Under the pieces are notes generated by a model. It ran no database searches, was not told where the DNA came from, and worked only from the letters and a program-made list of their open reading frames with translations. Of a stretch of DNA of 64,000 nucleotides, positions 44,339 to 52,600 are shown piece after piece. Source of the DNA: Streptomyces sp. Z26 (GTDB taxonomy: Bacteria; Actinomycetota; Actinomycetes; Streptomycetales; Streptomycetaceae); NCBI RefSeq assembly GCF_003665095.1, contig NZ_RCHV01000002.1:3346001-3410000 (forward strand), in the 5' to 3' direction. Both the position numbers and the translations under genes were made by a program. Each line of letters starts with the position of its first letter. Position 1 is the first letter of the stretch.

Positions 44339-44506
44339 AACCGAAACTGGTTCGAGGGGACCCGCACGTCTCGTCGCGGGACCACGGGAGCCATCGGCGT
44401 CCGCACGCCCGGGTCTCCCGGGCGGAGCCCGACCGTCCCGGCCCGTCCGAGGGCCCGCGGCGCCGCACCGTGCCGACCGTCCAGCCACCCCGCGAGGAGA
44501 TCCGCC

Positions 44507-44866
44507 ATGTCCGAATTCGAGCCCGCCGTCACGGCGTTCATGCTTCTCAAGACCCGGCGCGCCTGGTTGGAGATGTCCGTGCCGGAGCGCGTCGCCGCCT
44601 TCAAGGAGAACGTGCTGCCCGCCGTCAAGGACAAGGCCGAGGACGTACGTTGGCGGTACTTCGACACCGAGTTCTACACGGCCCGCGTCACCGACATCTG
44701 GGTCTGGGAGGCACGCAGCCACGAGGCCTTCCAGCTGGTCGTCGAGGCGTTGCGCGAAACGCCGTTCTGGGACCACTACTTCGAGGTCGTCGAGATCCTC
44801 GTGGGCGTCGAGAACGCGTACGCGAAGAACTACGACCCCGACATCATGGCGACCATCCAAGCCTGA
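44507..44866 (+). CDS. Darcynin family protein
   Basis: 119 aa from ATG 44507, with GAGGAG upstream. Sequence [53 protein letters not shown] and [24 protein letters not shown] matches the darcynin family, a ferredoxin-like-fold group of unknown function. Likely first gene of an operon with the siderophore-interacting protein (56-bp gap), regulated by the divergent TetR. Confidence 0.85.
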   Translation: MSEFEPAVTAFMLLKTRRAWLEMSVPERVAAFKENVLPAVKDKAEDVRWRYFDTEFYTARVTDIWVWEARSHEAFQLVVEALRETPFWDHYFEVVEILVGVENAYAKNYDPDIMATIQA

Positions 44867-44922
44867 GCAACTCCCGGTGACCGCCCGCCGAGTACGACGC
44901 CCCGCCCGCTGAGGAGCCCCGC

Positions 44923-45606
44923 ATGCCCACCGTCCCGAACCCCGTCCTCGATCTGCTGACCTTACGCGGCACCGTCACCGAGGCCGAGCAGCTCACCGCC
45001 CGGCTGCGTCGACTGCGTGTCGAGGGCGGGCAGTTGGCCGGACTGGAGGTCCTGCCGGGCCAGCAGGTGCGGGTCCTGGTCGGCGGGCTCACCCTCCGTA
45101 CGTACTCGATCTGGTGCTACGACCCGTCCGGCGCCGTCGAGTTGTGCGTACTGGACCACGCGGCGGACGGGCCGGGCGCCCGCTGGGGCCGCACCGTCGC
45201 GCCGGGTGAACAGGTGCGCCTACGGCGTCCCGAGGGCACCTTCACGCTGCGTCCCGACGCCGCCCACCACGTCTTCGTGGGCGACGAGACCGCCTCGGTC
45301 GCCTTCGGCGCGATGCTCGCGGCCCTGCCCGACGAGGCTGTCGTGTCCGGGTGCGTCGAGACCGCCACGGCCGAGGACCGGCTGCCCCTGGCGGGCGCCG
45401 ACCGCCTCGACTGGGTGCTCCGGGGGGAGACGTCGCTGCCGGACGCGGTACGACGTCTCGCCCCCGCACCCGGCGGGATCGCGTACGTCGCCGGGGAGGC
45501 ACGGGACGTACAGGCCGTGCGGCGGGTGCTCCGGGAAGCGGGGTGGGACCGGCGCGCGGTCCTCACCAAGCCGTTCTGGACGCCGGGCAAGAAGGGCATG
45601 GAGTGA
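44923..45606 (+). CDS. Siderophore-interacting protein / FAD-dependent ferric reductase
   Basis: 227 aa. FAD-binding barrel with the RTYS motif (LTLRTYSIW) and NAD(P)H-type second domain (HHVFVGDETASVAFGAML, ending KPFWTPGKKGM), as in the ViuB/SIP family that reduces ferric siderophores. The iron role is family inference. Codon 14 is TTA (44962-44964), making translation potentially dependent on bldA tRNA. Confidence 0.85.
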   Translation: MPTVPNPVLDLLTLRGTVTEAEQLTARLRRLRVEGGQLAGLEVLPGQQVRVLVGGLTLRTYSIWCYDPSGAVELCVLDHAADGPGARWGRTVAPGEQVRLRRPEGTFTLRPDAAHHVFVGDETASVAFGAMLAALPDEAVVSGCVETATAEDRLPLAGADRLDWVLRGETSLPDAVRRLAPAPGGIAYVAGEARDVQAVRRVLREAGWDRRAVLTKPFWTPGKKGME

Positions 45607-45691
45607 CGGCCGGGACGTACGCCTCCGTCCGCCACCGGTGATCCGCACGGGGTCCGCGCAGCGTCGGCCCCCGGGGGGCGTCCCCGCGGTG

Positions 45692-45728
45692 GCCGCGAAC
45701 TGCCGGGCCCGGGTGGTCAGTTCGCGGC
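45692..45728. terminator. Hairpin spanning the 3' end of convergent genes
   Basis: Perfect 11-bp stem GCCGCGAACTG / CAGTTCGCGGC. It overlaps the stop codon of the minus-strand membrane protein and lies 86 bp after the siderophore-interacting protein gene. Confidence 0.65.
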
Positions 45729-46382
45729 GCCGTCGAGGAGCCAGTGGTAGCGCAGGCGCAACGCCCGTTCCATGCTGGCCGCCAGGGTGGCGAGGACGAG
45801 GCCCGCGTTGAGCCAGACCGGCAGGCGTACGGGGGAGACCCGCGTGCCGAGGTGTTCGGCGACGGGCTCGATCTCCGTGAAGGGCGCGACGAGTTGGGGG
45901 ACCAGGAGGAGTACGGAGACGGTGAGGACGGCCGCCGAGGCGTACCCGACGTAGCGGCTCAGGGCGGGGTGCGCGCGTTCGAGGCGCGCGCGGCGGCCCT
46001 CCGCCGAACGGGGGTCCGGGGTGAGCTGGTGTGCGGACCCGGCGTGCGTGACGTAGTGGCAGCGCCGCAGCCCGAAGCCGCTCATCCGCACCTCGACGAG
46101 ACCGCCCGGCACGGGGAACGCCGCGGGGAGGCGGCACGCGGCGTGGTGGTGGCCGTCCAGGTAGAGGTCGGCGGTCACCTTGTCGGAGCCCATGCCCTGC
46201 CAGTGCATGACGTCGACGGTGTACGCCAACGGCCGCCCGTCGTGCTCCTGGAGCCGGAGGTGGAGCAGCGCCCGGAACGGGAGCTGCCACCGGCGGAAGC
46301 GCTTCAACGGGCGTCCGTCGCCCGGGGTGACGCGCCGTACCGCCCGGTCGTTCCGCCACTTGTCGAACACGCCCCGCTCCAT
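45717..46382 (-). CDS. Membrane protein of unknown function, paralogue of 21911-22564
   Basis: 221 aa from ATG 46382. Shares with the 21911-22564 protein the blocks GDGR-LKRFR-WQ, A-LYLDG-ACRLPAAFPV-GG, MSGFGL-RCH-VT, QLTPDP-SAEGRRA-L and the C-terminal ERALRLRYH-LLDG. Two transmembrane helices (about 148-170 and 188-208). Start chosen at the position matching its paralogue. Function unknown. Confidence 0.72.
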   Translation of the reverse strand: MERGVFDKWRNDRAVRRVTPGDGRPLKRFRRWQLPFRALLHLRLQEHDGRPLAYTVDVMHWQGMGSDKVTADLYLDGHHHAACRLPAAFPVPGGLVEVRMSGFGLRRCHYVTHAGSAHQLTPDPRSAEGRRARLERAHPALSRYVGYASAAVLTVSVLLLVPQLVAPFTEIEPVAEHLGTRVSPVRLPVWLNAGLVLATLAASMERALRLRYHWLLDGAAN

Positions 46383-46547
46383 CCGTCCACTGCCCGCGCC
46401 CCGTGCCTGTCCGGCGAGATCCAGTGTTCGTCCGGCGCCACGGGGGTCGGCAGTGACACTTGTCATCACTTGGCGCGGCCCCGCGCGCGAGGGTGAGCCC
46501 GTCGGCGAAACAGCGGCGAAACCCCCGCGCGCGGTACACAGGCGCGC

Positions 46548-47999
46548 ATGCGTGTGGTGATCGTGGACGAGGCGCGGGACATCGGGGACGTACGGCGAGG
46601 GGAGTCCGCCGCCGAGCGGCTGGCGGCCGAACTGCGGCGCGCCGGGCACGCGGTGGAGGTCGTCGCGGAGGACGGCGCCCCGACCGGCCCGCCGCGCCCG
46701 GCCGGTCCGCCCGTGCTGGAGTACGCCGGGCTCGTGGTCGACGTGTCCGCCCGGCGGGTCAGCCGATACGGGTGGCCGGTGGCCCTGTCCGGCCGGGAGT
46801 TCGGCGTGCTGGAGGCGCTGGTGCGCGCCGGGGGCGCGGTGGTCAGCGGGCCGGAGCTGCTGGCGCGCGTGTCGGGCGGCGGGGTGGGCGCGCGCAGCAA
46901 CGCCGTACGGATCGCCGTGAGCAGGCTGCGGGCCAAGCTGGGGCGGCCGGAGGTGGTGGAGACGGTGCCGCGCGCGGGGTACCGCCTGCGGTGCGGGGAC
47001 CGTACGGAGGGTCCCCCTGCCCCGACCGCCCCCGCCTCAACGGGCGGCCGGGCGGCGGGCGTCGCCCTCCCCGTACAGCCGGGCGTACGTGCCGCCGCGC
47101 GCCAGCAGTTCCTCGTGGCGGCCCGACTCCACGAGGCGGCCGTGGTCGAGCACGAGGACGCGGTCGGCGTCCGGGGCCAGCCGCAGGTCGTGGGTGACGA
47201 GCAGCGTCGTACGGCCGGACATCAGGCGGCGCAGCGGCGCGACGACCTGGCGGGCGGCGAACGCGTCGAGACCGGCGGTCGGCTCGTCGAGGACCAGTAC
47301 GGGCGCGTCGCGCAGCAGGGCGCGGGCGATGGCGACGCGTTGCAGCTGGCCGCCGGAGAGCCGGGTGGTGCCGGGGGCGACGTGGGTGTCGTAGCCGTCG
47401 GGGAGCGCGTCGATGAAGTCGTGGGCGGCGGCGGCACGCGCGGCCCGGACGATCTCGTCACCGGTCGCGCCGGGCCGCCCGCAGGCGATGTTCTCGCGGA
47501 GGGTGCCGTGCAGGACGAGCGTCTCCTGCGGGAGGAGGGTGACGCGTTCCCGCAGGTACTCCAGGGGGAGGGCGTCGAGGGCGGTCCCGTCGAGCCGTAC
47601 GCTGCCCGCGCCGGGGTCGTAGAAGCGCGGCAGCAGCTTGGCGACGGTGGACTTCCCGGCGCCGCTGGGGCCGGTGATCAGGACCAGTTCGCCGGGGCGG
47701 GCGGTGAAGGACACGTCGTGGAGGGCGGGCCGTACGGAGGCGGGGCCGGTCTCGGCTTCGGTGCCCGGGGCCGGGTTCGGGTCGGGGTGGCGGAAGCCGA
47801 CCCGTTCGAACTCGACGACCCCGCGGACCTCCCCCGCCGGACGCGCCGCCCCCGGCGGGTCGGTGACGGCGGGCCGCGCGGCGAGGATCTCCAGCAAACG
47901 TTCGGCGCCCGCGGTGGCGGCGGTGACGGTGAGGCCGAGCTGCCCCAACTGCCGTACGGGCGGGAAGAGATAGCCGAGGAAGGCGGCGAAGGAGAGTAG
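46548..47999 (+). CDS. Winged-helix DNA-binding protein, frame runs on antisense into the ABC exporter gene
   Basis: The recognisable protein is about residues 1-155. An N-terminal MRVVIVDEARDIGDV segment is followed by an OmpR-type winged helix (LSGREFGVLEALVRAGGAVVSGPELLARV, RSNAVRIAVSRLRAKLG, VETVPRAGYRLRCG). No receiver phosphorylation site is seen. The frame has no stop until 47999 and so reads 963 bp into the opposite-strand exporter gene. Real length is therefore doubtful: a lost stop, a frameshift near 47000-47040, or a genuine antisense overlap. Confidence 0.5.
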   Translation: MRVVIVDEARDIGDVRRGESAAERLAAELRRAGHAVEVVAEDGAPTGPPRPAGPPVLEYAGLVVDVSARRVSRYGWPVALSGREFGVLEALVRAGGAVVSGPELLARVSGGGVGARSNAVRIAVSRLRAKLGRPEVVETVPRAGYRLRCGDRTEGPPAPTAPASTGGRAAGVALPVQPGVRAAARQQFLVAARLHEAAVVEHEDAVGVRGQPQVVGDEQRRTAGHQAAQRRDDLAGGERVETGGRLVEDQYGRVAQQGAGDGDALQLAAGEPGGAGGDVGVVAVGERVDEVVGGGGTRGPDDLVTGRAGPPAGDVLAEGAVQDERLLREEGDAFPQVLQGEGVEGGPVEPYAARAGVVEARQQLGDGGLPGAAGAGDQDQFAGAGGEGHVVEGGPYGGGAGLGFGARGRVRVGVAEADPFELDDPADLPRRTRRPRRVGDGGPRGEDLQQTFGARGGGGDGEAELPQLPYGREEIAEEGGEGE

Positions 48000-49055
48000 C
48001 TGGCCGAGCGTCATGCGGCCCTCGGAGATCTCCCACGCGCCGAGCCCGATGACGGTCAGGACGCAGACGGTCTCCATGACCCGGACCAGCTGCTCGTACA
48101 GCTCGCTGAGCCGGTTCCCGCGTACGGACGCGCGCATCCAGGCGCGTGCCTCGGTGCGCAGCCGCCGTTCCTCGGCGTGGCGCCGGTTGTACGCCTGGGT
48201 GAGGACGACGTTGCCGAGGGACTCCTCGACGACGGAGGTGATCGCCCCGTCCGCGACGCGCTCCTGCCGGGCGGCGGTCCGTACGCGGTCCGCGAACTGC
48301 CGGGCGGTCAGCCAGAACAGCGGCGCCAGGACGAACGTCGCGAGGGCGAGGTCCCAGCGCAGCACGAGCGCGGCGCCGAAGAAGAAGACGGTGCTGAACA
48401 GCGCCGACACCGTCTGGACCACACCGGAGACGACCATCTGCTCGATGGCCTCGACGTCGCCCGTGAGGCGGGTGACGAGGTCGCCCTGCCGGTGGCGCTG
48501 GAAGAAGTGCGGGGGCAGGGTCTGCACGTGGGCGAACACCCGCGCGCGCAGTCGCAGGACGAACCGCTCGGCGACCCAGACCGCGGCGGAGTTCCCGACG
48601 TAGCCGACCACGGCGCCGAACACGGCCATCGCCAGCCACTGCCCGGCGGGCCCCCAGAACGCGCTGACCGACCCGTCGCGCAGCGCGTTGTCCGTCAACT
48701 CCCCGAAGAGGAGGACGGAGCCGGTCTCCGCGAGAGCGGCGGCCACGACGCACAGGCAGATGAACACCAGCCAGCGCCGGTCGCCCCGGGTCAGCGGCCA
48801 GAACGCGCGGAAGGCGTGCCGGGCGGTCGTGCCGCGCGGTGCTTCGGCGGGCGTTTCGGCGGACGTTTCCGGGGATATCCCGGTGGAATCGTCGCCGGTT
48901 TCCATGAAGGGGGCGCCAGCGGATTTCCGCGCGTTCTCCGGAACGGGCCCAGGGGGGAATTCACGCGCGGACTCCCCGCCGTGGGTGGTCGTGGTCGTGG
49001 CCGGTTCCGGTACGGCCCGCAGCCGTACCGTCGGCTGATCGTCGTACGGAGGCAC
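47037..49055 (-). CDS. ABC exporter, fused membrane and ATPase domains
   Basis: 672 aa. A disordered N-terminal 80 residues precede six transmembrane helices (about 90-370) and a nucleotide-binding domain with Walker A GPSGAGKST, signature LSGGQLQRVAIARA, Walker B VLVLDEPT and His switch VTHD. Homodimeric exporter of the MsbA/lipid-or-peptide type; no peptidase C39 domain. It follows a 49-aa peptide gene on the same strand (146-bp gap containing a hairpin), suggesting peptide export. Confidence 0.9.
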   Translation of the reverse strand: MPPYDDQPTVRLRAVPEPATTTTTHGGESAREFPPGPVPENARKSAGAPFMETGDDSTGISPETSAETPAEAPRGTTARHAFRAFWPLTRGDRRWLVFICLCVVAAALAETGSVLLFGELTDNALRDGSVSAFWGPAGQWLAMAVFGAVVGYVGNSAAVWVAERFVLRLRARVFAHVQTLPPHFFQRHRQGDLVTRLTGDVEAIEQMVVSGVVQTVSALFSTVFFFGAALVLRWDLALATFVLAPLFWLTARQFADRVRTAARQERVADGAITSVVEESLGNVVLTQAYNRRHAEERRLRTEARAWMRASVRGNRLSELYEQLVRVMETVCVLTVIGLGAWEISEGRMTLGQLLSFAAFLGYLFPPVRQLGQLGLTVTAATAGAERLLEILAARPAVTDPPGAARPAGEVRGVVEFERVGFRHPDPNPAPGTEAETGPASVRPALHDVSFTARPGELVLITGPSGAGKSTVAKLLPRFYDPGAGSVRLDGTALDALPLEYLRERVTLLPQETLVLHGTLRENIACGRPGATGDEIVRAARAAAAHDFIDALPDGYDTHVAPGTTRLSGGQLQRVAIARALLRDAPVLVLDEPTAGLDAFAARQVVAPLRRLMSGRTTLLVTHDLRLAPDADRVLVLDHGRLVESGRHEELLARGGTYARLYGEGDARRPAAR

Positions 49056-49155
49056 CTCGCCGCTCCTCTGCCGTCTCGTCCGTGCCCGCTGATGACCGCT
49101 CGCGCCGCCCGTGCCCGCCGTTCTCGACGTCCGCGCGCGGTGCCCGCGTACGTGC

Positions 49156-49188
49156 CCGGAGGCGGGCCCCCCACGGGCCCGCCTCCGG
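49156..49188 (-). terminator. Perfect hairpin between 49-aa peptide gene and ABC exporter
   Basis: 14-bp perfect stem CCGGAGGCGGGCCC / GGGCCCGCCTCCGG with a 5-nt loop, 12 bases after the peptide stop. Could partially terminate, giving more peptide than exporter mRNA. Confidence 0.75.
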
Positions 49189-49200
49189 AATACGTGCTGG

Positions 49201-49350
49201 TCAGCAGCCGCCGATGGGGCGGGTCGGCCGGGTGGGGCCGTGGGACGGGCGGGTCGGCGCGGGGCGGCCGGGCCGGATGACGCCGATGCCGCCCGGGACC
49301 TTGATGACGTCGATGGGCTTGGCGGGACGGGTCTTGCGGAAGTCGCTCAT
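49201..49350 (-). CDS. Putative 49-aa precursor or exported peptide, Pro/Arg-rich, ending Gly-Gly-Cys
   Basis: ATG 49350 preceded by AAGGAGAACACC, an excellent ribosome binding site. The product starts MSDFRKTRPAKPIDVIKVPG, continues through GIGVIRPGRP, and has a repetitive TRP-containing tail (APTRPSHGPTRPTRP) ending IGGC. One cysteine, at the very C-terminus. No signal peptide. Followed by a hairpin and an ABC exporter on the same strand. I do not recognise the family. No modification enzyme is visible except possibly elsewhere in the genome. Confidence 0.65.
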   Translation of the reverse strand: MSDFRKTRPAKPIDVIKVPGGIGVIRPGRPAPTRPSHGPTRPTRPIGGC

Positions 49351-49511
49351 GGTGTTCTCCTTCTTCTCGTGACACCGAATGCGTGGTGCATTCGTGGTTC
49401 GTCATTCGTCGGCCGCCTCCGGATTTCCTTTCCCGGTGGCGACGAGAAATACGTTACGCGGTCCGGAAGGGGTCGCGACACCATTTCCGGTGAGGGCTCG
49501 CTTAATTGATG

Positions 49512-49528
49512 ATGAGAGCGTTTCTCAT
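49512..49528. promoter_or_regulatory. Metalloregulator-like palindrome upstream of the peptide gene
   Basis: ATGAGAGCGTTTCTCAT, with 6-bp perfect outer arms, 162 bp before the peptide start. The core TGAGAGCGTTTCTCA resembles the TGAAAATGATTTTCA form of actinobacterial Zur/Fur boxes. The surrounding 49380-49530 region is AT-richer, and a second 17-bp inverted repeat (GAATGC-N5-GCATTC) lies at 49377-49393 in the leader. Confidence 0.4.
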
Positions 49529-49834
49529 GTGTAACGGGTGGCTTTATCGCCGGGTGATACGGGACCGCGCGGACGCCGAACGGCCGCGCGCCACCCACGG
49601 GTTGAGGACGTGGGTGGGCGACGGCGCGTGGGTGTAGGGGGGGTGGCCCGCCGTCATCGGCGCTCGCCGCGTCGACGCCTTCGGACACTGCGCGGCGGAC
49701 GCGGCGAACGCGGCTGGCGTGACTGGCGTGGCTGGCGTGGCTGGCGAGGCGGACGCGGTGACCGAGCCGGAGTCGTGCCCGCGCGTCCACAGGGACGGTC
49801 TCGCGGACACCGTCGGCCGCTGAGGGCCCCCGGG
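49529..49834. other. Intergenic region with short tandem repeats
   Basis: About 300 bp between the peptide gene promoter and the 3' end of the histidine kinase gene. Four to five imperfect copies of CTGGCGTGG lie at about 49714-49750. Frames here are open on both strands but lack ribosome binding sites; I see no gene. Confidence 0.4.
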
Positions 49835-51067
49835 TCAGACGGCGGCGGGAACGGCGGCGGTGGCCGGAGCCACGGCGGCCGTACGCGGGAACCGTACGCG
49901 GATGGTGAGGCCGCCGTCCGCGTTCGCCGCCGCGTGCGTGGTCGCGCCGTGGGCGCGCGCGATGGACGCGACGATCGACAGGCCGAGGCCCGCGCCGCCG
50001 TCCGCGCGGCCCCGCCGGTGGTCGCGTGCGGCCGCGCGCCGGAACGGCTCGAAGAGCAGCGGTACGTCCCCGAACGGTACGACCGGGCCGGTGTTGACGA
50101 CCTCGACGCCGTCCGCGTCCACCCGTACGCGTACGTGGCCGCCGGGGTGGTTGTAGCGCAGCCCGTTGGACACCAGGTTGTGGACGGTGTGTTCGAGGAG
50201 GACGGGGTCGCCGTCGACGGACAGCGGCCGTGCCGCGTCCACGTCCAGCGTGACGTCGCGCCGCGCGGCCTCCTCGCGCAGGTCGTCCGTGGCGCGGGTG
50301 GTCAGCTCGTGCAGCGCGACGGGCTCGCTGTGCTGGAGCTGCCGGTCGGAGACGGCGAGCAGCAGCAGGGACTCGATGAGGTGCTCGCTGCCGTCGGCGT
50401 TCTCGATGAGTTTCCGCCGCATGCGGGCGACCTTCTCCGGCGGCGGGTCGTCCGCGAGGCCGATCTCGGCGGCGGCGCGCTGGACGGCGAGGGTGGTGCG
50501 CAGCTCGTGCGCGGCGTTGGCGGCGAACCGCTGCCGGGCGGCGACCAGGTGCTCTATCCGGTCGAGCATCTCGTCGAAGGTGTCCGCGAGTTCCTTGAGT
50601 TCCCCGCCGCGCGAGTCGAGGGCGAGCCGTTCGTGCAGGTTCGCGCCGGAGAGCTGGCGGGCCCTGGCGGTGATGACGCCGACGGGACGCAGCACGCGTC
50701 CGGCCATCCACCAGGCGAGCGCGGCGGACAGGACGGTGAAGACGGCGAGGGAGACGCCGGAGACGGTCAGCAGCCGGTTGAGCGTGGCTTCCCCGGCGGC
50801 GTCGCTGACCTGTTGGATCTCCAGGCCCGCCAGCTCGCTGTCGCTGTTCGTCCCCATCGGTCGGGTGGGCGCGAACGCGCCCACCGTCGGCTGCGCGGGA
50901 CCGCTCGCCTCGATCTCCGACGCGGGTACGGCGCGGGTGACGGCGCTGCCGATACGGGAGTCGAGGCTCTGCTGGAGGAGGACGTACACGAGCGCGGTGA
51001 GCAGGACGCCCGCCAGGACGAGCAGGCCGGTGTAGAGGGCGGTGAGGCGGGCGCGTTCGCTGTTCAC
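49835..51067 (-). CDS. Sensor histidine kinase (OmpR-class partner)
   Basis: 410 aa from GTG 51067, overlapping the response regulator stop. Two transmembrane helices (about 8-30 and 100-120) flank a short extracytoplasmic domain. HAMP, then HisKA with His in ANAAHELRTTLA, and HATPase_c with N box NLVSNGLRYN and GAGLGLSIVASIARAHG. Probably senses an envelope or drug signal for the divergent efflux operon. Confidence 0.92.
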   Translation of the reverse strand: MNSERARLTALYTGLLVLAGVLLTALVYVLLQQSLDSRIGSAVTRAVPASEIEASGPAQPTVGAFAPTRPMGTNSDSELAGLEIQQVSDAAGEATLNRLLTVSGVSLAVFTVLSAALAWWMAGRVLRPVGVITARARQLSGANLHERLALDSRGGELKELADTFDEMLDRIEHLVAARQRFAANAAHELRTTLAVQRAAAEIGLADDPPPEKVARMRRKLIENADGSEHLIESLLLLAVSDRQLQHSEPVALHELTTRATDDLREEAARRDVTLDVDAARPLSVDGDPVLLEHTVHNLVSNGLRYNHPGGHVRVRVDADGVEVVNTGPVVPFGDVPLLFEPFRRAAARDHRRGRADGGAGLGLSIVASIARAHGATTHAAANADGGLTIRVRFPRTAAVAPATAAVPAAV

Positions 51068-51834
51068 CGCGTACCGCCGTCCGCCGTGTCCGCCGCGCCC
51101 GCCGCGTCCTCCGCGTCCGCCGGTCCCGTCGTGCCCCGCCCGTCGCCCGGCCCCACCCCGGACCCGGCGCCCGTTCCCGTACCGACGCGGTAGCCGGAGC
51201 CCGGTACGGTCTCGATGACCGGCGGGTCCCCCAGCTTGGCGCGGAGCTTGGAGAGGGTCACGCGGACGGCGTTGGTGCGGTAGCTGGTGTCCTCCTCCCA
51301 CACCTGCTCGATCAGGTCGTCGCCGCTGACGACCGCGCCCTCCGCCCGCAGCAGCGCCTCCAGCACCGCGAACTCCTTGCGGGACAGGGCGAGATAGCGC
51401 CCGTCGCGGCTGACCTGCCGCCGCGCGGTGTCGAGGACCAGCCCGGCCCGTTCCAGCACCGGCGGCAGCGCGGGCTGCGCGCGGCGGCCGAGAGCGAGGA
51501 CGCGCGCCAGCAGCTCGTCGTACGCGAACGGCTTGCTGAGGTAGTCGTCCGCGCCCAGCCCGAGGCCCGCCACCCGGTCCCGTACGTCGCCCGCGGCGGT
51601 CAGCATGAGGATGCGGGTGAGCAGCCGCTGCCGTACGACGCGGCGGCACACCTCGTCGCCGTGCAGCCGGGGCAGGTCGCGGTCGAGGACGAGCACGTCG
51701 TACGCGCCGAAGCGGAGCTTGTCCATCGCCTCCTGGCCGTCGTGTGCCACGTCCACGGCCACGGCGTCGCGCCGCAGACCCTCGGCGATCATCTCGGCCA
51801 GGAACTCCTCGTCCTCCACCAGCAGCACACGCAT
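51064..51834 (-). CDS. Two-component response regulator (OmpR/PhoB family)
   Basis: 256 aa. Receiver with VEDEEF, phosphorylatable Asp in VLVLDRDLPR and Lys in SKPFAYDE. Winged helix: ALSRKEFAVLEALLRAEG and TNAVRVTLSKLRAKLG. A Gly/Ala/Pro-rich tail of about 30 residues is extra. Divergent from the lipoprotein-efflux operon (133-bp gap), the likely target. Confidence 0.93.
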   Translation of the reverse strand: MRVLLVEDEEFLAEMIAEGLRRDAVAVDVAHDGQEAMDKLRFGAYDVLVLDRDLPRLHGDEVCRRVVRQRLLTRILMLTAAGDVRDRVAGLGLGADDYLSKPFAYDELLARVLALGRRAQPALPPVLERAGLVLDTARRQVSRDGRYLALSRKEFAVLEALLRAEGAVVSGDDLIEQVWEEDTSYRTNAVRVTLSKLRAKLGDPPVIETVPGSGYRVGTGTGAGSGVGPGDGRGTTGPADAEDAAGAADTADGGTR

Positions 51835-51967
51835 GGCACCTGTCTACCGGAGGTGGGGGTTTCGTCGGTGTAAACGGAAACGCAGAGAGAAACGAAACAC
51901 GCTCCGGCGGCACGGTCGTCGTGTCGGGCGCACCGTGCGCCGCGACGTCGTCGATGAGGAGACCGTC

Positions 51968-52600
51968 ATGCAGCAGTCGTCCGTGCGGGAGCAGCCGGAG
52001 CGGGAGCCGTCGGCGCGCGCCACCGACCCGTCCGTCACCGACCCGTCCGCCACCCTCCCGTACGCCTCCGCCCCGTACGCCGCCCGCCCGGGGCGCCGCC
52101 GTCGGCTCGCCACCGCCGTCGTCGCCGTGGCGGTGCTGGGGCTGTTCGGCACCGCCTGTTCCGGGGGTGACGACGACGGTGACGACGGCGGCGGCAAGGA
52201 CACGAAGGGCTCGTCGTCCACGCGGGACGGCGGCAAGAGCGACGAGGACCAGGCCGTCGCGTGGCGCAAGTGCCTGCGCGACAACGGCGTGGACATGCCC
52301 GAGCCGAAGCCGGGCAGCAACGCGGCGCCCGGCCTGGAGATGACGAAGGAGAACCAGGCCGCCACGGAGAAGGCGTTCGAGGCGTGCAAGGACGAGGCGC
52401 CGAAGAACGGGCCGGGCTCCGAGATGACGCAGGAGAAGAAGGACGCGCTGATCGAGTACGCCACGTGCATGCGGGAGCAGGGCGTGGACATGCCCATCCC
52501 CAAGGAGGGGGAGGCCATGGCCCTGCCCGCGCCGTCGACCCCCGCCGAGAAGAAGGCGTACGAGAAGGCGGGCAAGGCGTGCGAGGACGTACGGCTGTGA
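51968..52600 (+). CDS. Lipoprotein with internal duplication
   Basis: 210 aa. ATG 51968 with GAGGAGA upstream. The cytoplasmic N-terminal 45 residues are unusually long. They precede a hydrophobic segment ending in a lipobox (VLGLFGTACSGG). The mature part is charged and holds two related units: CLRDNGVDMPEP...FEACKD and CMREQGVDMPIP...GKACED. Function unknown; first gene of a four-gene efflux operon with overlapping stops and starts. Confidence 0.82.
   Translation: MQQSSVREQPEREPSARATDPSVTDPSATLPYASAPYAARPGRRRRLATAVVAVAVLGLFGTACSGGDDDGDDGGGKDTKGSSSTRDGGKSDEDQAVAWRKCLRDNGVDMPEPKPGSNAAPGLEMTKENQAATEKAFEACKDEAPKNGPGSEMTQEKKDALIEYATCMREQGVDMPIPKEGEAMALPAPSTPAEKKAYEKAGKACEDVRL

Noticed and set aside
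49544..49810. 88-codon minus-strand frame with ATPATPVTP repeats
   Set aside because: It is a translation of short tandem DNA repeats, without a ribosome binding site.
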